This document shows, in pieces, positions 1 to 6,937 of a stretch of DNA of 13,697 bases. The notes beneath the pieces are model-generated. The model made no database searches, was not told where the DNA came from, and worked only from the letters and a program-made list of their open reading frames with translations. Both the position numbers and the translations under genes were made by a program. This stretch comes from Chloroflexota bacterium (GTDB taxonomy: Bacteria; Chloroflexota; Limnocylindria; P2-11E), in contig VBGU01000012.1 in NCBI GenBank assembly GCA_005881085.1, positions 1 through 13,697 on the forward strand, in the 5' to 3' direction. Numbering within the stretch: the stretch's first letter is position 1; every line of letters starts with the position of its first letter.

Positions 1-406
1 GGTCGAGAATCTCGTTCTGGCCGTTCAGGATCTGAATCTGCTGCACCGACATTTGATGGAGCGCTGTCAACGTCTCGTGGTCGGCCTCGGCGCGCGCGTC
101 CTGCGCGGCCGAGATCACCTTCTGCCCGACGATGATGATCGGCAGAAGGACAAGTTGCAGGAAGTTCGACGAGAGCCAGTTCACGAGGACGGTCGCCGAC
201 CCCTGCTGGATCGCCGCCGGCAACGCCACCAATGCGACGAGCGTGAAGACGTAGGCGCAATACATCGTCCCGACGATCTTCGTGATCCTGACGGCGACGG
301 CCGCGTTGAACCGGCCCATCGGGCTCGTGCCGTGGACGCGAGCGTGGACGTGTTCGGTTAGCACCAGTCTGGGTACGTGCGTCATAGGGTTTATCACTTC
401 CGTCAT
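1..406 (-). CDS. DUF1003-like integral membrane protein (partial, C-terminus off the left edge)
   Basis: An open frame runs from ATG at 406 to the window edge, giving about 135 residues without a stop. A strong ribosome binding site GGAGGAG (412-418) lies 5 bases before the ATG, which decides the start. Two hydrophobic stretches are visible, roughly residues 42-65 (from ITKIVG to ALPAAI) and 79-97 (from FLQLVL to GQKVI). An acidic/charged segment (AQDARAEADHET) follows, then a Gln-rich, probably helical tail. The pattern of two helices, then GQ, then a charged helix resembles DUF1003 membrane proteins and a common actinobacterial/Chloroflexota relative starting MTHVPR. The family has no established function. 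The gene is divergent from the phosphoesterase at 513, so 407-512 must hold both promoters. The family call is from memory of the pattern; the membrane topology is seen directly. Confidence 0.7.
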   Translation of the reverse strand, partial: MTEVINPMTHVPRLVLTEHVHARVHGTSPMGRFNAAVAVRITKIVGTMYCAYVFTLVALVALPAAIQQGSATVLVNWLSSNFLQLVLLPIIIVGQKVISAAQDARAEADHETLTALHQMSVQQIQILNGQNEILD

Positions 407-512
407 CGCGTCTCCTCCAAAATCCATTCATGGAGCCGGCGGCCGTCGAAGGAAATCTAGCGGTCGGCCGATGGCGGCGAGGGGCATCGCCGAGGGGTCA
501 CACTGAAAGGCG
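407..512. promoter_or_regulatory. Divergent intergenic region
   Basis: These 106 bases separate two divergently transcribed genes and must carry both promoters. I see the GGAGGAG site of the left gene and a GAAAGG (505-510) close to the start of the right gene. CGAGGGG occurs twice (about 490-497), with a nearby imperfect GGCGA/TCGCC pair. No convincing -35/-10 pair stands out. Confidence 0.4.
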
Positions 513-1133
513 ATGCGGATCCTGGCGGTGAGCGACGTCGAGGACGAGGCCGTTGCCGGCTCTCTCGCCTCAAAGGTCGGCACGATCGATCTGGTCATCG
601 GCTGCCGCGACCTCGACTACGAGTATCTCGATTACGTCGGCACCGCCCTTGGCGTCCCACTGCGGGCAGTCCACGGCAATCACGACGTCCCCCCGGAAAA
701 CAACGACGACCCCGCTATCGCGGTCTGGTGGCGCGGAATCGATCTTCACGGTCGCGTCGTGTCGGTCAACGGTGTTCTCTTCGCCGGTCTCCAGGGGTCG
801 CCTCGGTACAGCTCCGGCCCCTACCAGTTCGAGGAGTCCGATGTCTGGCTCGCGATCCTCCGCATGGTCCCATCGCTCATCGCCAACCGTCTACGGCGTG
901 GCCGATTCCTCGACGTGCTCGTGACGCATGCTCCGCCTCGCGGGATTCACGAGGGGACCGACCGCGCACATCGGGGCTTCGCTGCCGTTCGCACATTTCT
1001 TCGGTGGTTCCAGCCGCGTTATCACCTGCATGGGCACACGCACGTATACGATCGGCGCACGCCAACGACAACGCAGTTCGGACGAACGACGGTCATGAAC
1101 GCGTTCGGCGCGCGCACCTTGGACATCCCATGA
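513..1133 (+). CDS. Metallophosphoesterase, calcineurin-like fold
   Basis: This 206-residue protein has the signatures of the calcineurin-like phosphoesterase fold, which hydrolyses phosphomonoesters or diesters with a two-metal centre. GNHD is at residues 55-58, THAPP at 138-142 and GHTH at 174-177. The first motif, usually D-x-H, reads SDVE (7-10), so the usual histidine ligand is replaced by Glu. The second motif, usually G-D, appears as CRDLD (31-35), with Asp33 as the probable bridging ligand. The residues around YEYLDY resemble cytosolic MPEs of this branch. No signal peptide is present, so it should be cytoplasmic. ATG 513 is used because the N-terminal beta strand MRILAVSD begins there. 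Its stop overlaps the next start (ATGA at 1130-1133), so the two genes are probably translationally coupled. The substrate is unknown. Confidence 0.85.
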   Translation: MRILAVSDVEDEAVAGSLASKVGTIDLVIGCRDLDYEYLDYVGTALGVPLRAVHGNHDVPPENNDDPAIAVWWRGIDLHGRVVSVNGVLFAGLQGSPRYSSGPYQFEESDVWLAILRMVPSLIANRLRRGRFLDVLVTHAPPRGIHEGTDRAHRGFAAVRTFLRWFQPRYHLHGHTHVYDRRTPTTTQFGRTTVMNAFGARTLDIP

Positions 1134-2041
1134 AATCGGACCTCGTGCGTGGCGACTACGAGCGCGCCCGGCGGAAATCCTTCGTCCGTGCGATCGCAAG
1201 CTGGCTCCGACGCTCCGACAACGCATTGCTCGCGTTCGAGGAGATGCGGCAGGGCATCCACGCGAAGACCCAGCGCGACGGCGGCCTGCGAGAAGTGCCG
1301 ATCGATCAGATCGTCGGCAGCGTCGGCCGGTACCGCGATTTCGACCGCGCGTTCCTTCCCAAACAAGTGAGGACGAGAGATCGCTGGGAGAGCGTCGACC
1401 GCGCCCACCGCGAGAGGACCGAGGTGCCGCCGATCGAGCTCTACAAGATCGGCGAGGTCTATTTCGTGAAAGACGGGAACCATCGGGTCTCCGTCGCTCG
1501 AGAGCGCGGGCAGGCGTTCATCGACGCTCACGTGATCGAGGTCACGGCGCCCGCGCCGGTCGACTCCGCCGAGGACCTGCTCGACTGGATCCGCGACCGC
1601 GACGCGCTCGCGTTCTACGAGACGACCGATCTCCTGCACCTTCGGCCGGACGCGCGCATCGAGCTGTCGCTTCCGGGCCAGTACGACAAGCTCCTGGAGC
1701 ACATCTCGACTCATCGCTGGTACCTCGGCAACGAGCAGAAGAGGGAGGTGAGTTACCCGGAGGCCGTTGCGAGCTGGTACGACCGCGTCTACCTGCCGAC
1801 GGTCGAGGCGATCCGCAAGACCGGGGCGCTACGCGACTTCCCGAGCCGCACGGAGGCGGATCTCTACCTCTGGACGACCGAACACCACTGGTACCTGCAC
1901 AAGGCCGCACATCCGCAGGGCGAGTCGCTTGAGGCAATCGTCAGCGAGTACGCCGGCGAGAACAGCGAGCGAGCGCTGCGGCCGTTGCTGCGACGCGCGC
2001 GCGCGAAGCTTCCGAACCCCCGGCGCACATTCCCGCGCTAG
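1130..2041 (+). CDS. ParB-fold (ParB/sulfiredoxin-like) protein of unknown role
   Basis: Starting at ATG 1130, which overlaps the previous stop by 4 bases, the protein has 303 residues. The frame is open further upstream, but the overlap and the protein's look support 1130. The N-terminal 40 residues are basic and helical. Residues 55-140 look like a ParB N-terminal domain: VPIDQIVGS at 56-64, a YRDFDRAFLP segment, and KDGNHRVSVARERG (114-127) with the DGNHR core. The C-terminal half (about 165-260) is rich in Tyr/Trp/His and acidic residues (EHISTHRWYLG, TEADLYLW, EHHWYL) and resembles the DUF4032-type partner found beside such ParB-like domains. There is no helix-turn-helix like that of true ParB and no parA neighbour, so chromosome partitioning is unlikely. 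I infer a nucleotide-binding or regulatory role only loosely. Confidence 0.7.
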   Translation: MKSDLVRGDYERARRKSFVRAIASWLRRSDNALLAFEEMRQGIHAKTQRDGGLREVPIDQIVGSVGRYRDFDRAFLPKQVRTRDRWESVDRAHRERTEVPPIELYKIGEVYFVKDGNHRVSVARERGQAFIDAHVIEVTAPAPVDSAEDLLDWIRDRDALAFYETTDLLHLRPDARIELSLPGQYDKLLEHISTHRWYLGNEQKREVSYPEAVASWYDRVYLPTVEAIRKTGALRDFPSRTEADLYLWTTEHHWYLHKAAHPQGESLEAIVSEYAGENSERALRPLLRRARAKLPNPRRTFPR

Positions 2042-2369
2042 CCGTTGCTCCGGTATGTAGGCCGGTCGAGCGCTCGGCAACTGGCCGATCAATACAGCGA
2101 AGTCGGCCCCGGAACCGTCTGCCGGCGAGATTGACATGACATCGGCATGACATTTCACGTTCTGATGTCAGCGGACCGCGACCGCTGGTCACGCCTGTGC
2201 AGGGGCCGTTCGCAAGCTGAGGGGTTCCCAACAGACCTAACCCTCAAGGTGACACCACATCTTGTACACGCCCGCGCCACGACGAGCACTAGAGACTGAC
2301 TCTGGCTCCTTAGGAAATTAGGGGGAAACGGGCATCAGGTCAACGGGACGTCTGGCAGCGGTGGGGGAC
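2042..2369. promoter_or_regulatory. 330-base intergenic region before the histidine kinase, with short repeats
   Basis: No gene is seen here. TGACAT occurs three times in one direction (2132-2137, 2137-2142, 2148-2153) and once inverted as ATGTCA (2165-2170). TGACATC (2137-2143) and GATGTCA (2164-2170) form a 7-base inverted repeat. TTGACA at 2131-2136 would be a good -35, but no good -10 follows at 16-18 bases. TGAGGGGTT (2218-2226) and AACCCTCA (2239-2246) form a second small inverted repeat with one bulged G. CGAGCGCTCG (about 2067-2076) is a palindrome. No U-tract terminator follows the ParB-like gene. Confidence 0.4.
2132..2170. repeat. TGACAT motif cluster, possible operator
   Basis: Three direct TGACAT copies and one inverted copy lie within 39 bases, about 200 bases upstream of the kinase start region. 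The starts at 2137 and 2148 are 11 bases apart, close to one helical turn, as expected for a regulator binding one DNA face. This is pattern only; no regulator gene lies next to it. Confidence 0.35.
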
Positions 2370-2471
2370 ATGCTCGGTGCGCTGACTGAAAACAACGAGG
2401 AGTTACGCGCGCGCCTCGAGGCAGCTGGTCGCCTCGCGGCGCTCGGTGCCGACGCTCCGCGCCCTGTATGA
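2361..2471 (+). pseudogene. Displaced N-terminus of the histidine kinase (frameshifted)
   Basis: In a frame different from the kinase, GTG 2361 or ATG 2370 opens a short reading frame that ends at TGA 2469-2471. From ATG 2370 it reads MLGALTENNEELRARL and then EAAGRLAALG, a typical short coiled-coil lead into a GAF domain. In the same stretch the kinase frame gives an unconvincing Ser/Arg-rich sequence. Dropping one G of the GG at 2445-2446 would join the two into one protein (AALVPTLRALYDET). I read this as one gene with a +1 insertion, either real or an assembly error. A purine-rich GTGGGGGA lies just before ATG 2370. Confidence 0.55.
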
Positions 2472-3996
2472 CGAGACCACGCGCGTCGTAGACGCGACCG
2501 TGTTCCTGTTCGCGCTCTATGACGAGGCGAGCGAGACCGTCGAGGTCATCCGGCAGATGGACCGCGGCGACGAGCACGAGGGCGGCTCGTTCCCGCTTGG
2601 TAAGGGCTTCACGAGCGAGGTCATTCGAACCGGATTGCCCAAGATCATCCGCCGATGGTCGACCGAGGGGCCCTCGGTCCGCCTTCTCTATGGGACGGAG
2701 GCGGGAGAGCTTGTTTCGCCGCAGTCGGGCCTCGTCGTCCCTATCCGTGCCGGCGATCGGGTGCTCGGAGTGATCTCCGTCCAGAGCTATCGACCCGAAG
2801 CCTACGGCGAGGCCGACGTGCTCGGCCTGACCGCGATCGCGGCGCAGGCGGCTATCGCGATCAAGCGTCTTCGCGCGACGGAGCAGCTGGCCCTGGAGCA
2901 CGAGCGTCACGCACTGCAGCTGGAGGCCGTCCTCGCGAGCATGACCGACGCGCTCCTGATCGTTGACGCACGAGGGGCGATCGTGCGGTTGAACCGGGCG
3001 GCTCGACAACTCCTCCGTCTGGATAGCGCGAGCCTTGTCTTGGGCCAGCCACTCGAACGGCAGCGGGTCGAGCAGTGGCCGGTGGCCGCGCGAGAGGTCA
3101 CCGCGGCGCTGGTCCCGGTCATCGAGGCCTTGCGCTCGGGCACGAGCGTTGCCGACACGCAGATCGAGCTCCACTCAGGAGAACGGTGCGTCCTGAGCGT
3201 GAGCGGATCGGTGCTCCGTTCGGCGAAGGGTCCCCTGCAAGGTGGCGTGGTCGTGCTCCGCGACATCACCGAGCAGCGTGATCTCGAGCGACTGAGGGAA
3301 GACATCTTCGCCATGGCCTGGCACGACATGCGGACGCCCCTCACGCTGGTCAAAGGTCACGCCGAGATCCTCCTTCGCCGACTTTCCTCCGGCGAGGGCG
3401 ATGCCACGGCCTCCAAGGCCGCTGCCGAATCGATCGTCAAGCACGCGGGCCGCCTCACCGAGCTGCTCACAGTCCTCTTCGACGTGCACTGCCTCGAGGC
3501 GGGCCTCCTTTCGCTCTCGCCCTGGCCGACGGATCTCGCCGCAATCACGCGCGAAGTGACGGACGAAGTTCGCCTGACCGCGCACCACAACATCAACGTG
3601 TTCGCCGACGCCATCGCCGAAGGTGAGTGGGACGAGCGACGTATCCGCCAAGTGCTCATGAATCTTCTCTCGAACGCTCTCAAGTACTCGCCAGACGGAT
3701 CGACTGTCACGGTGTCGGTAACCACCGATGAGCGGAGCGCGACGGTCCGTGTCTGCGACGAAGGGGTCGGCCTCGATGAGGACGAGCTGCCGCAGGTATT
3801 CCGTCGCGGCTACCGGGCGGCGTCGGCGGGACGCGTCAAGGGAGACGGGCTCGGCCTTTACTTCGCCCACGGCCTGGTTGCGAAACACGGCGGTCGCATG
3901 TGGGCTGAGTCGCTCGGTCACGGTCGAGGGAGCACGTTCAGCTTCTCTCTGCCGTTGACCCACGAGAGCGTCGAGTCCGTCGAGGATCAGGCATGA
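2446..3996 (+). CDS. GAF-PAS sensor histidine kinase
   Basis: From GTG 2446 the frame encodes 516 residues; the original N-terminus probably lies upstream in another frame. Residues 1-140 look like a GAF domain (GSFPLGKGFTSEVIRT, then VVPIRAGDRVLGVISVQS). Residues 155-280 look like a PAS domain (MTDALLIVDARGAIVRLN, ending VVVLRDITEQRDLERL). The HisKA H-box is AWHDMRTPLT, with His293 as the phospho-acceptor. The ATPase domain shows the N-box QVLMNLLSNALKYSP (402-416), DEGVGLD (438-444), GDGLGLYFA (466-474) and GRGSTFSFSLP (493-503). All key kinase motifs are intact. No transmembrane segment is seen, so it should be cytosolic, sensing a ligand or redox/light signal through GAF/PAS. No response regulator is adjacent. 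Its stop overlaps the protease start by ATGA at 3993. GTG 2446 has no ribosome binding site, which argues that it is not the true start. Confidence 0.88.
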   Translation: MPTLRALYDETTRVVDATVFLFALYDEASETVEVIRQMDRGDEHEGGSFPLGKGFTSEVIRTGLPKIIRRWSTEGPSVRLLYGTEAGELVSPQSGLVVPIRAGDRVLGVISVQSYRPEAYGEADVLGLTAIAAQAAIAIKRLRATEQLALEHERHALQLEAVLASMTDALLIVDARGAIVRLNRAARQLLRLDSASLVLGQPLERQRVEQWPVAAREVTAALVPVIEALRSGTSVADTQIELHSGERCVLSVSGSVLRSAKGPLQGGVVVLRDITEQRDLERLREDIFAMAWHDMRTPLTLVKGHAEILLRRLSSGEGDATASKAAAESIVKHAGRLTELLTVLFDVHCLEAGLLSLSPWPTDLAAITREVTDEVRLTAHHNINVFADAIAEGEWDERRIRQVLMNLLSNALKYSPDGSTVTVSVTTDERSATVRVCDEGVGLDEDELPQVFRRGYRAASAGRVKGDGLGLYFAHGLVAKHGGRMWAESLGHGRGSTFSFSLPLTHESVESVEDQA

Positions 3997-5957
3997 AGCG
4001 AAACCCGCTGATCGGCATCGGCGGCGTGCTCGTCACGCTCGTGCTCGTCCTTGTAGCGCCAGGGCCAGCCGCGCGCGCCGAGTCGGCGCTCCCGGACAAG
4101 GTCGATCCCGCGCTGCGGACGCTGATGCAAGAGCGGCCGCTGTCGCTGCTGCCGGTCATCGTCGAGATGCAGGAGGCCGCCCCTCCGTTCGTCGGGGCGG
4201 CCAATGTCAACCGCGCGAATGAAGCTCTGGATCTCCTCCGTCTGTATGGGACTCCGGTCGCCGGGCTCGCGCTCATCGACAGCGCCGCCGGATTCGCGAA
4301 CGCCCCCGGTATCGAAGCGATCAGCCTCGTGCCGACCGTCGCGTATGTGCATCTCGACGCGACGGTAGTTCCCGCACTCGATCCCTTGCCTACGCCGACC
4401 CCGCTACCTACGCCGCCGCCGCCGCTACCAACCCCGACGCCCGTGCCGACCCTGATCCCAACCCCGACGCCCACCCCGACCGCTCCACCGACACCGGTCC
4501 CGACCGCGACGCCAACCCCGACTCCGACGGCGACACCGGCGGCCGCGCCGAACGACGCGTCCGCGTCGGCGTCGACGGCGACGCCCACCCCGACGCCCAC
4601 CGCCCAAACGCAGGGCTCAGCGGTCTACTCGCATGTCGTGAACGCAGATCAGCTTTGGTCGCAGGGGACGACTGGAAGAGGCGTGACCGTCGCGGTGCTC
4701 GACTCCGGGGTTGCGGCGGATCCGGATCTCGTCCAGCCCGCGAACCGCATCCTCGCGTCGGTCAACTTTGCGGATCAGCGCCTGGTGAGCGATCCGGGCG
4801 GCCATGGCACGCACGTCGCGGGGATCGTCGCCGGCAACGGCGGCCGCTCCGATGGCCAGTTCGTCGGTGTCGCCCCCGAAGCGAACATCGTCGACGTTCG
4901 AGTCCTGAGCAGCACCGGAAGCGGGCGGATCTCGTCGGTGGTGCGCGGGATCGAGTGGGTGCTCGCGCATCAAGCGACCTACAACATCCGCGTCCTCAAC
5001 CTCTCGTTCGGCGCGCCCGCCAGCACCTCGTACCGCACGGATCCGATGTCGGCCGCTGTGGAAATCGCGTGGCGCCGTGGCCTCGTCGTCGTCGTGGCTG
5101 CGGGCAACGGCGGGCCGGCACGCGGCACGGTCGCGAGTCCGGGCATCGACCCCTACGCGATCACCGTCGGCGCTACCGACGATCAGGGGACGATCAGTCC
5201 ACGCGACGACACGCTCGCCCCGTTCTCCTCGTGGGGCAGCGCCGACTCGAACGCCAAACCTGACCTCGTTGCCCCTGGGCGGCGGATCGTGTCGCTCCGC
5301 GTTCCGGGAAGCGCGCTCGACCGGCTGTTCGCCGACCGCGTCGTGACGGCATCGACAGGGGCGACGTACATCCGAATGAGCGGAACGTCGATGGCGACGC
5401 CGGTCGTGTCCGGCGCTGTCGCGCTCCTGCTCCAGCGCCGGCCGTCCCTCACCCCGGATCAGGTCAAGGCGATCCTCGTCGCGTCGACGCAGCCCTACGG
5501 TCAGGACACCGGCGTCGCGCTTCCCGATCCCAGCGCCGATGGCAGCGGACTCCTCGACGCCCTCGCCGCCGTCCAAAGCGACGGTGCGGCGATGAGCTCG
5601 GGCACTGGCGGTATCGGTCTGCCGAATTCCGTTCCGCTCGCCGATAGCCTCGTAGCCCGCGCGAATCGCGGGCTGCGGCCGGCCGACAGCTTCGCGCGCT
5701 CGCTCCTCCCGGTGCTCCGGGGAATCCCGCTGCGCTGGAAGGACCCGACGCTCGGCGGCATCGATTGGACAGCGCTGACGTGGGACAGCATCGCCTGGGA
5801 CAGCGTCGCTTGGGACAACTTCGCGTGGGACAGCATCGCGTGGGACAGCATCGCGTGGGACAGCATCGCGTGGGACAGCATCGCGTGGGACAGCATCGCC
5901 TGGGACAGCATCGCCTGGGACAGCATCAACTGGGATAGCAGCATCAACTGGGATTAG
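3993..5957 (+). CDS. Secreted subtilisin-like (S8) serine protease with Pro-rich linker and WDSIA tail
   Basis: This 654-residue protein begins at ATG 3993, inside the kinase stop. Residues 1-29 form a signal peptide (MKRNP, a hydrophobic core, then ending ARA), so it is exported. Residues 34-125 are propeptide-like (VIVEMQE, FANAPGIEAISLVPTVAYVHLD) and resemble an I9 inhibitor domain. Residues 131-203 are almost entirely Thr/Pro/Ala. The catalytic domain (about 220-530) has Asp237 in VLDSGV, His271 in GGHGTHVAG, oxyanion Asn372 in AAGNGG and Ser466 in MSGTSMATP, so the triad is complete. A short spacer leads to a tail (592-654) of WDSIA pentapeptides that ends at the last residue. No sortase motif or C-terminal transmembrane helix is present. 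Overlap with the kinase suggests co-translation. The substrate is unknown. Confidence 0.92.
   Translation: MKRNPLIGIGGVLVTLVLVLVAPGPAARAESALPDKVDPALRTLMQERPLSLLPVIVEMQEAAPPFVGAANVNRANEALDLLRLYGTPVAGLALIDSAAGFANAPGIEAISLVPTVAYVHLDATVVPALDPLPTPTPLPTPPPPLPTPTPVPTLIPTPTPTPTAPPTPVPTATPTPTPTATPAAAPNDASASASTATPTPTPTAQTQGSAVYSHVVNADQLWSQGTTGRGVTVAVLDSGVAADPDLVQPANRILASVNFADQRLVSDPGGHGTHVAGIVAGNGGRSDGQFVGVAPEANIVDVRVLSSTGSGRISSVVRGIEWVLAHQATYNIRVLNLSFGAPASTSYRTDPMSAAVEIAWRRGLVVVVAAGNGGPARGTVASPGIDPYAITVGATDDQGTISPRDDTLAPFSSWGSADSNAKPDLVAPGRRIVSLRVPGSALDRLFADRVVTASTGATYIRMSGTSMATPVVSGAVALLLQRRPSLTPDQVKAILVASTQPYGQDTGVALPDPSADGSGLLDALAAVQSDGAAMSSGTGGIGLPNSVPLADSLVARANRGLRPADSFARSLLPVLRGIPLRWKDPTLGGIDWTALTWDSIAWDSVAWDNFAWDSIAWDSIAWDSIAWDSIAWDSIAWDSIAWDSINWDSSINWD
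4383..4601 (+). repeat. Low-complexity Thr/Pro-coding repeat in the protease
   Basis: This encodes protease residues 131-203, runs of TPTP and PTPVP with a short Ala/Ser interruption (NDASASAS). The DNA is degenerate CCGACG/CCNACC repeats, easily misassembled or varied by slippage. It separates the propeptide-like region from the catalytic domain. Confidence 0.85.
5766..5954 (+). repeat. 15-bp tandem repeat encoding WDSIA at the protease C-terminus
   Basis: Trp codons recur every 15 bases from 5766 to 5931, twelve in all, then one more at 5949 after an 18-base unit. The consensus unit is TGGGACAGCATCGCG (W-D-S-I-A). Four consecutive units at 5826-5885 are identical in DNA, and flanking units differ by one to a few bases. 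The first unit (WTALT) and third (WDNFA) are the most diverged. The near-identity points to recent expansion by slippage or unequal exchange. Confidence 0.95.
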
Positions 5958-5982
5958 GCCGGGATCTTTACGCTCTCGGGCG

Positions 5983-6696
5983 ATGCGTTTCGATCATCTG
6001 ATGCACTGGGTGCCCGACCTCGATCAGGCGATCAAGGAGTACGGCGACCTTGGCTTCCCGGTCCAGCGCGGCGGCCAACATCCTGGGCTTGGGACGCACA
6101 ACGCGGTATGGCGCAGCCCACCCGCCTACCTCGAGCTCATCGGAGTTCGAGACCGGTTCGAGGCAGCCGCCGCGATGGGGGCGCATTGGCCTCGCCTTGA
6201 AGCGCTCCTCGCTTCGGGTGGCGGGGCAGGCCGCTTTGCGGTGCACGTCGAAAATGTCCAGGCGGTTGTCGATATGTTGCGGAGCGAGGGCATCGACGTG
6301 AGCGATCCGCGGCCAGGCTCGGCGAAACAGGAAGACGGCACAACGGCCAGCTGGACTGCGGCGGCGGTTCAGGGAGGTCCGCCCTGGGCGCCGTTCTTCA
6401 TCAATTACGGGATGTCGCTGGCTGAGCGCACCAAGTTCCTCGGCGCCGCGGAGAGAGCGCCGCAACCGTGGCAGATAGATCGGCTTGTGGTGGAGACTCC
6501 CGACCCTGTGTCGTCGGCGCGTTGGCTAAGCCGCGTGCTGGGTGTGACCCCGGAGGCAGGGACTACGAACGTTCCCCTGGAGGGGGCGAACGTCGAATTC
6601 CGCGAGGGCGATAGCGATCGCGTCACGCGGGTGCTCATCGGTGGAAGCAATCCGCCATCTGGTGAGGTGGCGGGCTTGAGCGTCGACGCAGGCTAG
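5983..6696 (+). CDS. Glyoxalase/VOC superfamily protein (Glyoxalase_3-like)
   Basis: The 237-residue protein starts at ATG 5983, 25 bases after the protease stop, with only a weak ribosome binding site. The N-terminus MRFDHLMHWVPDLDQA is a typical first VOC strand with the metal-ligand position His5. HPGLGTHNAVW (33-43) and YLELIG (49-54, with Glu51) match the Glyoxalase_3 subgroup. Residues 84-105 (RFAVHVENVQAVVDMLRSEG) start the second module. A third, weaker VOC-like stretch is seen at about 164-215 (QIDRLVVETPD and onward). The fold binds a divalent metal and supports lyase, isomerase or dioxygenase chemistry; the substrate cannot be assigned. Its stop TAG (6694-6696) directly abuts the stop of the convergent DUF5996 gene. 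It may be read through from the protease gene, or have its own promoter. Confidence 0.85.
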   Translation: MRFDHLMHWVPDLDQAIKEYGDLGFPVQRGGQHPGLGTHNAVWRSPPAYLELIGVRDRFEAAAAMGAHWPRLEALLASGGGAGRFAVHVENVQAVVDMLRSEGIDVSDPRPGSAKQEDGTTASWTAAAVQGGPPWAPFFINYGMSLAERTKFLGAAERAPQPWQIDRLVVETPDPVSSARWLSRVLGVTPEAGTTNVPLEGANVEFREGDSDRVTRVLIGGSNPPSGEVAGLSVDAG

Positions 6697-6937
6697 CTAG
6701 AGCGGTGCCGAGCCCGCCTTGACGAGACGTGAGCGTCCAGGCCGCCGCATTCGGGACGGGATCGGATCGCAGTCACAACGGACCTGCTCTTCGAGCAACA
6801 CACGATCCCAGCGACCGAGATCCGCGGCCGCATCGTACGTGCTCTGCAAGAACTCCATCAGGGTCGCGGCGGGATCGGCCGACGTTCGGACCGCCTCGTA
6901 GGGCAGCACGAACTCTCCGCGCGCGGCATTCCACTCT
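6697..6937 (-). pseudogene. Displaced C-terminal part of the DUF5996 protein
   Basis: In the frame one base off from the main DUF5996 frame, this stretch reads EWNAARGEFVLPYEAVRT, SADPAATLMEFLQSTYDAAA, then DLGRWDRVLLEE. That is the usual DUF5996 ending (LPYEAVR, FLQSTYEAAA, WDR). It stops at TAG 6699-6697, directly against the VOC stop at 6696. It has no plausible independent start and is best read as the end of the gene beginning at 7721. Confidence 0.75.

Noticed and set aside
53..506. Two small plus-strand frames at the left edge
   Set aside because: They are antisense to the DUF1003-like gene, which has a strong ribosome binding site and clear membrane helices.
728..1129. Upstream extension of the ParB-fold protein
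   Set aside because: It overlaps the phosphoesterase in another frame and is Arg/Ser-rich. The ATGA start at 1130 fits better.
2131..2160. A sigma-70 promoter based on TTGACA at 2131
   Set aside because: No acceptable -10 hexamer lies 16-18 bases downstream, so a promoter call is not supported.
3938..4600. Minus-strand frame with Gly-Val repeats
   Set aside because: It is the complement of the Thr/Pro linker region of the protease and has no family features.
5501..5947. Minus-strand frame with LSHAM repeats
   Set aside because: It is the antisense reading of the 15-bp WDSIA repeat; a repeat of length divisible by three is open in several frames.
5766..5954. CRISPR or other direct-repeat array
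   Set aside because: Units are 15 bp, contiguous without spacers, and in frame within the protease gene.
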